Of a stretch of 11,546 bases of DNA, positions 1-5,722 are shown piece after piece. Origin of the DNA: Ardenticatenaceae bacterium (GTDB lineage Bacteria > Chloroflexota > Anaerolineae > Promineifilales > Promineifilaceae). The first letter of the stretch is position 1, and each line of letters starts with the position of its first letter. The translations under genes were made by a program, and so were the position numbers. Under the pieces are notes generated by a model that made no database searches, was not told where the DNA came from, and was given only the letters and a program-made list of their open reading frames with translations. Location: contig JACKCD010000089.1 in assembly GCA_020634215.1 (NCBI GenBank), positions 1 through 11,546 of the forward strand, in the 5' to 3' direction.

Positions 1-258
<258 letters not shown>

Positions 259-260
259 CC

Positions 261-290
261 CGTAGAGACGCAAAATTTTGCGTCTCTACG
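261..290. terminator. Perfect 30-bp palindrome between convergent genes (probable bidirectional terminator, dispersed repeat)
   Basis: Two 15-bp arms, CGTAGAGACGCAAAA and its exact reverse complement, meet without a loop. The element starts 2 bases after the stop of the left gene and contains the fucU stop codon (TAG on the minus strand, 286-288) in its right arm. The central AAAA/TTTT gives a U-rich stretch on either strand, which fits a bidirectional terminator. From memory, similar 'GTAGAGACGC...GCGTCTCTAC' palindromes are common intergenic repeats in cyanobacteria and other filamentous bacteria, so it may be one copy of a dispersed family. Confidence 0.75.
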
Positions 291-720
291 AAACAGGTGT
301 CACTCCCTTCTTTAAAATCACATTGGCATATTTGCGCGTGTCGCCCGTCATCACCACCGCAAACGCCGTCCGGCAGCGGTCATAAAAAACAAACCGATTC
401 AGCCGCTGAATAGGCGGCGTGGCTGGCTGGTGGCGGTCAATGACCTCACGGTAATCCGTTTCCACCGTCGGGTCGGCACTGTCGCCCGGCACCACCGCCA
501 TCATCAGTACCGGTGCCTCCACGTAGCTGTCCAGCTCAAACAGCGGCAAAATGGCATCCAGCAGCGGGGCAACGGGCAGCCCATCTGCCCGCACCACCGG
601 CACCCCCAGCGACTGCCCCGGAAAGTGGGCATCTGCCAGCACAATCTCATCTCCATGCCCCATGCGGTACAGCGTTGCCAGCAGCTCCGGGCTAAAAAGC
701 GGCGAAATTCCTTTTAACAT
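286..720 (-). CDS. fucU: L-fucose mutarotase (RbsD/FucU family)
   Basis: A 144-residue protein close to the usual FucU length (E. coli about 140). It catalyses interconversion of the alpha and beta anomers of L-fucose in the cytoplasm and so feeds the fucose isomerase pathway. The sequence matches FucU almost end to end: the MLKGISPLFSPELL start, GHGDEIVLADAHFPG (conserved His22, Asp30, His32), VRADG, ILPLFELDSY, NRFVFYDR and a C-terminal KYANVILKKGVTP. The start at 720 is set by AAGGAGT 8 bases upstream; the open frame extends to 945, but that extension is non-homologous and crosses repeat DNA. The gene is divergent from the dehydrogenase at 971, and no other fucose gene is visible, so linkage to a fucose operon cannot be shown here. 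The stop codon lies in the 261-290 palindrome. FucU fits better than RbsD because of the ELDSY and RFVFYDR segments. Confidence 0.93.
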   Translation of the reverse strand: MLKGISPLFSPELLATLYRMGHGDEIVLADAHFPGQSLGVPVVRADGLPVAPLLDAILPLFELDSYVEAPVLMMAVVPGDSADPTVETDYREVIDRHQPATPPIQRLNRFVFYDRCRTAFAVVMTGDTRKYANVILKKGVTPVS

Positions 721-727
721 GCTTGTC

Positions 728-734
728 ACTCCTT
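728..734 (-). promoter_or_regulatory. Shine-Dalgarno site of fucU
   Basis: AAGGAGT on the minus strand, 7 bases before the ATG at 720. It decides the start among several in-frame candidates and excludes the long N-terminal extension. Confidence 0.85.
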
Positions 735-741
735 GAAAATC

Positions 742-809
742 GGACGCTGATTCTCCTGATTTTCCTGATAAAGAGCGCGAAATCAGGCTTATCCGGTAAA
801 TCTGCGTCC
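742..809. repeat. Imperfect inverted repeat of the GGACGCTGATT family in the fucU leader
   Basis: Outer arms GGACGCTGATT (742-752) and AATCTGCGTCC (799-809) pair with one mismatch. Inner arms CCTGATTT (755-762) and AAATCAGG (780-787) pair perfectly. The left half is a degenerate 9-bp tandem: CTGATTCTC, CTGATTTTC, CTGATAAAG. The same sequence recurs in opposite orientation at 11322-11352. The element begins 7 bases upstream of the fucU ribosome binding site, so it would probably be transcribed in the fucU leader. Confidence 0.7.
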
Positions 810-861
810 TCTTTGATTTTTTGCATCTTCGTTTCGCGTCATGCACCGTGGCGGGTTGCCA

Positions 862-871
862 AACGGCCGTT
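862..871. repeat. AACGGCCGTT palindrome, copy 1
   Basis: The only intergenic copy. It is extended to a perfect 14-bp palindrome, 860-873 (CAAACGGCCGTTTG), and overlaps the first base of the proposed -35 box of the dehydrogenase gene. Twelve perfect copies occur in the window. Confidence 0.95.
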
Positions 872-899
872 TGCCCAATCTTCCCACCCACCGCATAAT
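871..899 (+). promoter_or_regulatory. Candidate sigma-70 promoter of the beta-hydroxyacid dehydrogenase gene
   Basis: TTGCCC (871-876) and CATAAT (894-899) are separated by 17 bp, matching the consensus at 4 of 6 and 5 of 6 positions. Transcription would begin near 906 and give a leader of about 65 nt that carries the hairpin at 924-956. Confidence 0.45.
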
Positions 900-923
900 T
901 TGCAACCAAACAGCAGGAATCGG

Positions 924-956
924 AATAGTGGCTGGTACCAACCACCAGCCACTATT
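924..956 (+). promoter_or_regulatory. Perfect 13-bp hairpin next to the dehydrogenase ribosome binding site
   Basis: AATAGTGGCTGGT (924-936) and its exact complement (944-956) enclose a 7-base loop, ACCAACC. The stem ends about 3 bases before AAGGAG (959-964) of the gene at 971. It could be an operator read as DNA (dyad symmetry in a divergent region) or an RNA hairpin that limits ribosome access. Confidence 0.6.
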
Positions 957-970
957 AACAAGGAGAAAAC

Positions 971-1870
971 ATGAGCGAACGCATCGGTTTTATTGGTCTA
1001 GGCATTATGGGTCGCGGGATGACCCTTAATTTGTTAAAAGCAGGCTTTGCCGTCACGGTGTGGAATCGCACCGCCAGCCGCATGGAGCCTATGGTGGCTG
1101 CCGGAGCCACGGCTGGCAGCAGCCCCGCCGACGTGGCCGCCCACAGCGACATCATCATTACCTGTGTCAGCGACACCCCCGACGTGGAAGCCGTGATTTT
1201 GGGTGAAAACGGCATCATCCACGGCGCACAGCCCGGTTCGCTGGTGGTAGACATGAGCACCATCAGCCCCCAGGCCACGCGGGAAATTAGTACCCGGCTG
1301 GCGGAAAAAGGGGTGGCGATGCTCGATGCCCCCATCAGCGGTGGCAGCGAGGGGGCGGCCAAAGGCACACTCAGCATCATGATTGGTGGCGCGGCCGCCG
1401 ACGTGGCACGCGCCATGCCCGCCTTCGAGGCGATGGGCAAAACCATCACCCACGTTGGCCCCACCGCCGCCGGGCAAACGGTGAAGCTGGTCAACCAGAT
1501 TTTGGTGGTGGTCAACATGCTGGCCGTGGGCGAGGCGCTGCTCTTTGCCCAGGCGGGCGGGCTGGACTTGCACAAGACGCTGGACGCGGTGAAGGCGGGG
1601 GCAGCGGGAAGCTGGATGCTGAGTAATCGCGGGCCGCAGGTGGTGGAGCGGGATTGGCGACCTGGGTTTACGATTGATTTGCAGCAGAAGGATTTGCGGC
1701 TGGTGCTGGAAGCGGCCGACCAGATGGGGATTCCCGTGTTAGGCACCAGCACGGTGTTTAATCTGTACCGCACCTTGCAGCGGCAGGGGCTGGGCGAGGA
1801 GGGGAACCACGCGCTGGTGAAGGCGTTGGAACATTTGGCGGGGCTGGAGATTAACGGCCGTTCTGCATAA
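971..1870 (+). CDS. NAD(P)-dependent beta-hydroxyacid dehydrogenase (GarR/GlxR/MmsB family)
   Basis: A 299-residue soluble enzyme of typical length for the family, which reversibly reduces small 3-oxo or semialdehyde acids with NAD(P)H. The likeliest activities are tartronate semialdehyde reductase (to D-glycerate) or 3-hydroxyisobutyrate dehydrogenase. Visible motifs: dinucleotide-binding GFIGLGIMG (6-14) at the N-terminus, WNRT after the second strand (a Rossmann end with Arg, suggesting NADP is possible), the substrate-binding signature DAPISGG (119-125), GQTVKLVNQ with the catalytic Lys172, and QKDLRL (239-244). The all-helical C-terminal domain is complete. The ATG at 971 is preceded by AAGGAG at 6 bases. 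The gene stands alone, divergent from fucU, and is followed by a strong hairpin. Its substrate cannot be decided from sequence; proximity to fucU favours sugar-acid catabolism but weakly. Its 3' end contains one AACGGCCGTT copy. Confidence 0.9.
   Translation: MSERIGFIGLGIMGRGMTLNLLKAGFAVTVWNRTASRMEPMVAAGATAGSSPADVAAHSDIIITCVSDTPDVEAVILGENGIIHGAQPGSLVVDMSTISPQATREISTRLAEKGVAMLDAPISGGSEGAAKGTLSIMIGGAAADVARAMPAFEAMGKTITHVGPTAAGQTVKLVNQILVVVNMLAVGEALLFAQAGGLDLHKTLDAVKAGAAGSWMLSNRGPQVVERDWRPGFTIDLQQKDLRLVLEAADQMGIPVLGTSTVFNLYRTLQRQGLGEEGNHALVKALEHLAGLEINGRSA
1853..1862. repeat. AACGGCCGTT palindrome, copy 2
   Basis: Read as AAC GGC CGT T, giving Asn-Gly-Arg (295-297) at the C-terminus of the dehydrogenase; a different frame from most other copies. 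Confidence 0.95.
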
Positions 1871-1889
1871 CCCGTCAGAAAACGCGGGA

Positions 1890-1940
1890 GGTACGTGGTG
1901 CGTGGTGCGTAAGCTTTCTACGCACCACGCACCACGCACC
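1890..1940. terminator. 22-bp hairpin with 7-bp tandem arms after the dehydrogenase gene
   Basis: Left arm 1890-1911 and right arm 1919-1940 pair at 21 of 22 positions (the mismatch is at 1893/1937) around a 7-base loop, AGCTTTC. Each arm is built from repeats of CGTGGTG. It lies 20 bases after the stop codon. The stem would stop transcription or protect the 3' end, but there is no U run, so it may instead be a dispersed palindromic repeat. Confidence 0.7.
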
Positions 1941-1957
1941 CACCGCGTGATTGTCTA

Positions 1958-1986
1958 TTCCCAATTCCCCCCTCTCCCTTTATAAT
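1958..1986 (+). promoter_or_regulatory. Candidate promoter giving a leaderless NB-ARC transcript
   Basis: A perfect TATAAT (1981-1986) ends 6 bases before the ATG at 1993, with a weak -35 (TTCCCA, 1958-1963) at 17 bp spacing. The start point expected 6-7 bases after the -10 box falls on or next to the ATG, and no Shine-Dalgarno site is present. Confidence 0.45.
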
Positions 1987-1992
1987 CCCCCT

Positions 1993-4017
1993 ATGTCCAA
2001 CCAAGTCCCCGCGCCATTTACCGTTCCCCACCACAAGCTGCCCCACTTTGTCGGCCGGCAGGAAGATTTAAAGCGGCTCGATGCTGCCTTGCAGCAGGCT
2101 AACCCCGTGGGCATTCGCCCCGCCGGGCTGACCAGCATGGGCGGCATTGGCAAAACCCAGTTGGCCGTCCGCTATGCCTATGATGCCCGCGAGCGGCAGC
2201 AATACCCCGACGGCATCTTCTGGCTCAACGCTGCCCGGCCGCTGCCGGATGAGTTTGCTCGGCTGGGCGAGCAGCTAACCGTCACCCAACCGCTAGCCGC
2301 TTCCCCCGCCCAACTGCGCGACTGGCTGGTGGATCATTTTAGCGTCGAGGAGATGCGGGATGTGTGCGCCGAATTGGGGATTCGCTCTGACGAATTCCCC
2401 CAAACGCTGTCGGCGATGGCGCGGGAGATGGTTGAGTATTGCGAGCGGCGGCAGCGGCTGAGTGAGTTGGCGGGGGCGGTGCGGCGGGCGCGGCCGCAGG
2501 TGGCTGTGCCGCAGCGCGGCGGGGTGGATGTGTCGCTGGCGGAGCAGATTGAGGCGGCGTTTCGCTATCTCCATGCCCACCCCCGCGCCCTGCTGGTGCT
2601 GGACAACCTGGCCGACCCCAACGTGCTGCACTACCCCGTTAGCCTGGACTGGGTTCCAGCCAAGCTGCCCTGCGCGGTGCTGTTTACGACGCGGCAGCAG
2701 CAGTTGGCCGGGTTTAGCCCGATTGAGCTGACGGTGCTGCCACAGCCAGCGGCGCTAAAGCTGCTGCTGAACCACCCGGCGCGGCAGCCGGTTTTGCAGC
2801 CCAACCACCCGGAACACGCCACGGCGCAGCGGATTTGCCGCTTGCTGGGGCGGCTGCCGCTGGCGCTGGAGGTGGCGGCGGCGCAGCTTGGCAAACGCCA
2901 CGCCCTGCCGCTGGCGCAGTATGTGGCGGCGCTGGAGAAGCAGGGGGTGCAGGTGGTGACGGGGGGCAACATTGTGGCGCAGCAGGAGGTGGGGCTGCGG
3001 GCGACGCTGCAAAGCCAGTGGGACGACCTGCCCCACGACGAGTGCCGCCTGCTGCTGCGGGTGGCGGGGCAACTGCCGGAGGCGGAGTATATTCCGGCGG
3101 CGCAGTTGGGGCTGCTGGCGGGGATTGCGCCACAGCCGGATGACCTGCTGGCACCGGGGCTGGCGGAGGTGGTGCAGACGGTGGCCGATGCTTCGCTGCT
3201 GGAGCCGTTGACGGCCGGCAACATTCGGCTGCACCCGCTGGTGCGCGATTTTGCCCGGCAGCAGACGTTGCCCGAACAAACCCCCGCCTTTCGCCTGGCC
3301 TGCGCCGAACGGCTGCTGCTGGCCTATGAACATTTCCCCACCCTGGAAACGCAGTACCGGGAGCGCGGCCCCGATGCCCTACAGGATGATTTGCTGGTGG
3401 CGCTGGCACTGGCAGACAGTGAGCAGTTATCGGTAAACAGTAAACGGTTATCGGTGGACGGTGAACAGTCTCCTAGTCTCCCAGTCTCCCAATCACCCAG
3501 TCTCTCAGTCTCTCAGTCTCCTGATTCCCCAATCTCCAACCCCCAATCCCCAATCTCCACCCGCCTTTCCCTGCTGCTGCGGATTTTGCAAAAGGAAATT
3601 CACAACCTGCGGGCGGCGGAGGTGCGGCAGAGCGAGGTGGGGCTGGTGCAGCAGTGGCTGAAGCGGGTAACAGAGATGGAGGCCAAGACGCTGCTGCGGC
3701 AGTTGGGGCAAGCCCTCAAGAGAAAAACAGCCGCTTACTTGGGGGCAAACTGGCTGGCCAAGCGAGAATCGCTGGCGTTGGAACGCACCCTCTCCGGCCA
3801 TTCAGGAGGGGTCAGGGCCGTCGCCATCACGCCCGACGGCCAACGCGCTGTCTCGGCCTCCGACGACCAAACCCTCAAGGTCTGGAACCTGCAAACGGGG
3901 GAACTGCTGGCTTCGATTACGCTGGATGGGTCGGTGCAGTGCGTGGCGGTGGCGGTGGATGGAATCGTGGCTGGGGATGCGGCGGGCAACGTTTACTGTT
4001 TCACCCTGGTCAATTGA
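1993..4017 (+). CDS. STAND NTPase: NB-ARC core with an embedded EAD-like domain and two C-terminal WD40 blades
   Basis: A 674-residue protein. FVGRQEDLKRL (19-29) leads into Walker A, MGGIGKTQLA (49-58). GIFWLNAA (74-81) follows, then at about 106-168 a helical domain (LRDWLVDHFSVEEMRDVC, EMVEYCERR, RLSELAGAVRRARP) resembling effector-associated domain 7 of prokaryotic conflict systems. Walker B ALLVLDNL (199-206), AVLFTTR (228-234), GRLPLAL (286-292, GLPL-like) and LHPLVRDFAR (413-422, MHD-like) complete the switch. Residues 474-523 are low complexity encoded by repeat DNA. A linker (LQKEIHNLR...WLAKRESLALERTL) precedes one full WD40 blade (SGHSGGVRAVAI...LKVWNL, 601-632) and a terminal blade (633-674). 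Such ATPases oligomerise on sensing a signal and recruit effectors by EAD-EAD contact. The ATG at 1993 is preferred because homology begins near residue 10; an in-frame TTG lies at 1951. No effector gene is adjacent. The function as a conflict or signalling switch is inferred. Confidence 0.82.
   Translation: MSNQVPAPFTVPHHKLPHFVGRQEDLKRLDAALQQANPVGIRPAGLTSMGGIGKTQLAVRYAYDARERQQYPDGIFWLNAARPLPDEFARLGEQLTVTQPLAASPAQLRDWLVDHFSVEEMRDVCAELGIRSDEFPQTLSAMAREMVEYCERRQRLSELAGAVRRARPQVAVPQRGGVDVSLAEQIEAAFRYLHAHPRALLVLDNLADPNVLHYPVSLDWVPAKLPCAVLFTTRQQQLAGFSPIELTVLPQPAALKLLLNHPARQPVLQPNHPEHATAQRICRLLGRLPLALEVAAAQLGKRHALPLAQYVAALEKQGVQVVTGGNIVAQQEVGLRATLQSQWDDLPHDECRLLLRVAGQLPEAEYIPAAQLGLLAGIAPQPDDLLAPGLAEVVQTVADASLLEPLTAGNIRLHPLVRDFARQQTLPEQTPAFRLACAERLLLAYEHFPTLETQYRERGPDALQDDLLVALALADSEQLSVNSKRLSVDGEQSPSLPVSQSPSLSVSQSPDSPISNPQSPISTRLSLLLRILQKEIHNLRAAEVRQSEVGLVQQWLKRVTEMEAKTLLRQLGQALKRKTAAYLGANWLAKRESLALERTLSGHSGGVRAVAITPDGQRAVSASDDQTLKVWNLQTGELLASITLDGSVQCVAVAVDGIVAGDAAGNVYCFTLVN
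3415..3560. repeat. Two low-complexity repeats read in frame within the NB-ARC gene
   Basis: Part A (about 3415-3468) is a CAGTTATCGG/AACAGTAAACGG-type repeat. Part B (about 3469-3560) is CT-rich with an 8-base period (AGTCTCCC and variants) passing into a 7-base period (CAATCTC, CCAATCC). Translation gives a Ser/Pro/Val/Gln-rich segment, residues 474-523. Similar CT-rich DNA is intergenic at 6886-6915 and 11272-11321. Confidence 0.75.
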
Positions 4018-4028
4018 CCCACCGCCCC

Positions 4029-4051
4029 ACCATGATTGGTGCATGGTTTTT
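4029..4051 (+). terminator. Probable intrinsic terminator of the NB-ARC gene
   Basis: ACCATG (4029-4034) and CATGGT (4042-4047) form a short stem around a 7-base loop, followed by TTTTT ending at 4051, 12 bases after the stop codon at 4015-4017. The stem is short, so termination efficiency is uncertain. Confidence 0.5.
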
Positions 4052-4067
4052 ACCAACCCGTGTTGTA

Positions 4068-4133
4068 GGGGCTAGACGGTGCGGATAAGCGCTGGCGGGG
4101 ACAAACGGCATTGTCCCCGCACCGTCTCGCCCT
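4068..4133. repeat. Nested two-stem palindromic repeat
   Basis: An outer stem pairs GGGCTAGACGGTGCGG (from 4069) with CCGCACCGTCTCGCCC (about 4117-4132) with one mismatch. An inner stem, CGGGGACAA (4096-4104), pairs with TTGTCCCCG (4111-4119) and overlaps the outer arm by a few bases, so the two compete at the margin. It is the first of a run of GC-rich hairpins that fill the 460-base gap 4018-4477. Confidence 0.7.
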
Positions 4134-4376
4134 TTCCCCCAGCCCAACAACGGCGCACGCCTGGGCGAGACGACCGGGTGGCAGGGCACGTGGCGCGGCA
4201 GGCGTTATTCCCGGTCGTCTAGCCCCTACCATACTTTCCCCCAGGCCAACAACGGCACACGCCTGGGCGAGACGACCGGGTGGCAGGGCACGTGGCGCGG
4301 CAGGCGTTATTCCCGGTCGTCTCGCCCCTACCATACTTTCCCCCAGGCCAACAACGGCGCACACTTGGGCGAGACG
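4123..4376. repeat. Tandem array of a 102-bp hairpin unit (2.5 copies)
   Basis: Units begin CGTCT(C/A)GCCC at 4123, 4216 and 4318. The first unit is 93 bp (it lacks CCTACCATA), the second 102 bp, and the third breaks off after GAGACG at about 4376. Within the array, GGGCGAGACGACCGGG (4265-4280) pairs perfectly with CCCGGTCGTCTCGCCC (4312-4327) around a 31-base loop; the first unit does the same at 4163-4178 and 4210-4225 with one mismatch. No open frame with protein-like composition crosses it. The remaining gap, 4377-4477, holds only the candidate promoter and leader of the permease gene. Confidence 0.85.
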
Positions 4377-4409
4377 GGCAGGCATGTGTGCCAACAAGAT
4401 GCCAACATA

Positions 4410-4439
4410 TTGACGACCGACCCCGGCATGTGCTAACCT
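4410..4439 (+). promoter_or_regulatory. Candidate extended -10 promoter of the permease gene
   Basis: TTGACG (4410-4415) is followed after 18 bases by TAACCT (4434-4439), which is preceded by TG at 4431-4432. The -35 is strong (5 of 6) and the -10 weak but extended. It lies immediately downstream of the hairpin array and about 40 bases before the ATG. Confidence 0.4.
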
Positions 4440-4477
4440 CTCCCCTATACCGCAAGCAGGGAAACAGCAACAATTTT

Positions 4478-5719
4478 ATGGCAAACAGCAACTTACCCGT
4501 GCCACAACCCGAACAAGAATCACCACTTTGGGGACGCAACTTTAAGCTAGTTGTTGCCAGCGTCATTGTGGTACTGCTGGCGCTGCTGGTGTGGCAATTT
4601 GCGTCGCTCATCCGCCTTGTGGTCATCGCCGCCATGCTGGCCTTCATCCTCAACCCGCTGGTTGTTTTAATTGACGAACGCACCCCGCTCAAACGCGGCA
4701 GCATCATCCTGCTGGTCTACATCGGCATTGCCGTGGCAATTATTTGGGCACTGGTGGCCTTAGGCTTTGCAGCTTATGCCCAGTTAGACAATTTGCTGCT
4801 GCAACTGCCCGATTATGTCAACAATATCAGCCAATCCATTGAAACATTTATTACCAGCAGCCGCCCCCTCTTTTCCATCGGCGACTTCTCGCTCATTCCC
4901 AGCCAACTGCCCTGGGCCGACATCCAAGACCGATTCTTAAACATGCTGTCCCCGCTCACCTCCGGCAGTGCCACCTTCCTGGGCGACTTTGCCACAGCCA
5001 CGCTTGGCTGGCTGGGGAATTTGCTCTTTGTCTTTATGATCTCCATCTACATTGCCAACGAATTCCCCAAGCTGGGCGAATACGTGGCAAATTTTGCCAC
5101 CGACCCCGGCTATCGCCACGATGCCGAACGGCTGGTGCGCGACTTTGGCCGCATTTGGAGCGCCTACCTGCGCGGGCAGGTCATTTTGGGGCTGGTGATT
5201 TTTGTGGTGGTGTGGCTGGGGCTGCTGCTGCTGGGGGTGGAAAACGCGCTGGCACTGGGGCTGGTAGCCGGGGTTCTGGAATTTGTGCCCAATTTGGGGC
5301 CGATTATTAGCGCCATTGTGGCGGTGGTGGCGGCGTTTTTTCAGTCACAAAACTATTTGGGGCTTGGCCCCTGGGAGCTGGCGGCAGCGGTGATTATTTT
5401 GATGCTGGTGGTGCAGCAGCTAGAAAACAATTTGCTGGTGCCGCGCATCGTGGGGCAGGCACTGGATTTGCATCCGCTGGTGGTGCTGGTGGGGGTGTTT
5501 ATGGGAGCCTCGCTGGCGGGCATTTTGGGGGCGGTGCTGGCGGCACCGGTCATTGCCTCGCTCAAGCTGCTGGGCAGCTACACCTGGCGCAAGATGCTCG
5601 ATTTGCCGCCGTTTCCCAAGCCGGAGCCGGAACCGCCGCCGCGTGGGGGGCTGGTGGACAGTTTGCGAAATATGTTATCATCGGGGACGCAAGGAAGGAA
5701 GGGGAAGGACGGCCGTTAA
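4478..5719 (+). CDS. AI-2E family transporter (PerM/YdiK-type permease)
   Basis: A 413-residue integral membrane protein of typical family length with about eight hydrophobic segments: two N-terminal helices (VVASVIVVLLALLVW and LIRLVVIAAMLAFIL), a third, a soluble central loop with amphipathic helices, then the C-terminal helix cluster. Family signatures are RGQVILGLVIF, EFVPNLGPIISAI and QQLENNLLVPRIVGQALDLHP. Members export autoinducer-2 or other small molecules, or act in ion/proton exchange; the substrate here is unknown. The tail is Pro-rich and basic (PKPEPEPPP, GRKGKDGR). The ATG at 4478 fits the family N-terminus; the frame is open upstream to 4280, but that part is repeat DNA. No good Shine-Dalgarno is present (weak GGGAA about 17 bases upstream). 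It ends 3 bases before the TPR gene, suggesting co-transcription. A near copy of the palindrome (GACGGCCGTT, 5708-5717) overlaps the stop codon. Confidence 0.88.
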   Translation: MANSNLPVPQPEQESPLWGRNFKLVVASVIVVLLALLVWQFASLIRLVVIAAMLAFILNPLVVLIDERTPLKRGSIILLVYIGIAVAIIWALVALGFAAYAQLDNLLLQLPDYVNNISQSIETFITSSRPLFSIGDFSLIPSQLPWADIQDRFLNMLSPLTSGSATFLGDFATATLGWLGNLLFVFMISIYIANEFPKLGEYVANFATDPGYRHDAERLVRDFGRIWSAYLRGQVILGLVIFVVVWLGLLLLGVENALALGLVAGVLEFVPNLGPIISAIVAVVAAFFQSQNYLGLGPWELAAAVIILMLVVQQLENNLLVPRIVGQALDLHPLVVLVGVFMGASLAGILGAVLAAPVIASLKLLGSYTWRKMLDLPPFPKPEPEPPPRGGLVDSLRNMLSSGTQGRKGKDGR

Positions 5720-5722
5720 TTT

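Noticed and set aside
721..945. N-terminal extension of fucU to a 219-residue protein
   Set aside because: Homology to FucU starts exactly at the ATG at 720, which has a strong ribosome binding site; the extension is translated repeat DNA and Cys/Arg-rich noise.
955..1773. Long antisense open frame opposite the dehydrogenase gene
   Set aside because: It mirrors a GC-rich coding strand, has Ser/Ala/Pro-rich composition and no recognisable motif, while the plus strand encodes a full enzyme.
1951..1992. TTG start for the NB-ARC gene
   Set aside because: It would add 14 residues encoded by CT-rich repeat-like DNA, upstream of and across the TATAAT box, with no ribosome binding site.
2631..3409. 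Several antisense open frames opposite the NB-ARC gene, some proline-rich
   Set aside because: They arise from runs of GCG/CTG codons on the plus strand; composition is not protein-like and they overlap one another.
4123..4376. CRISPR array
   Set aside because: Units are 93-102 bp with no short repeat/unique spacer alternation, only 2.5 copies, and no cas genes nearby.
4280..4477. Upstream start of the permease gene
   Set aside because: The added residues translate the tandem hairpin repeat; the permease family N-terminus fits the ATG at 4478.
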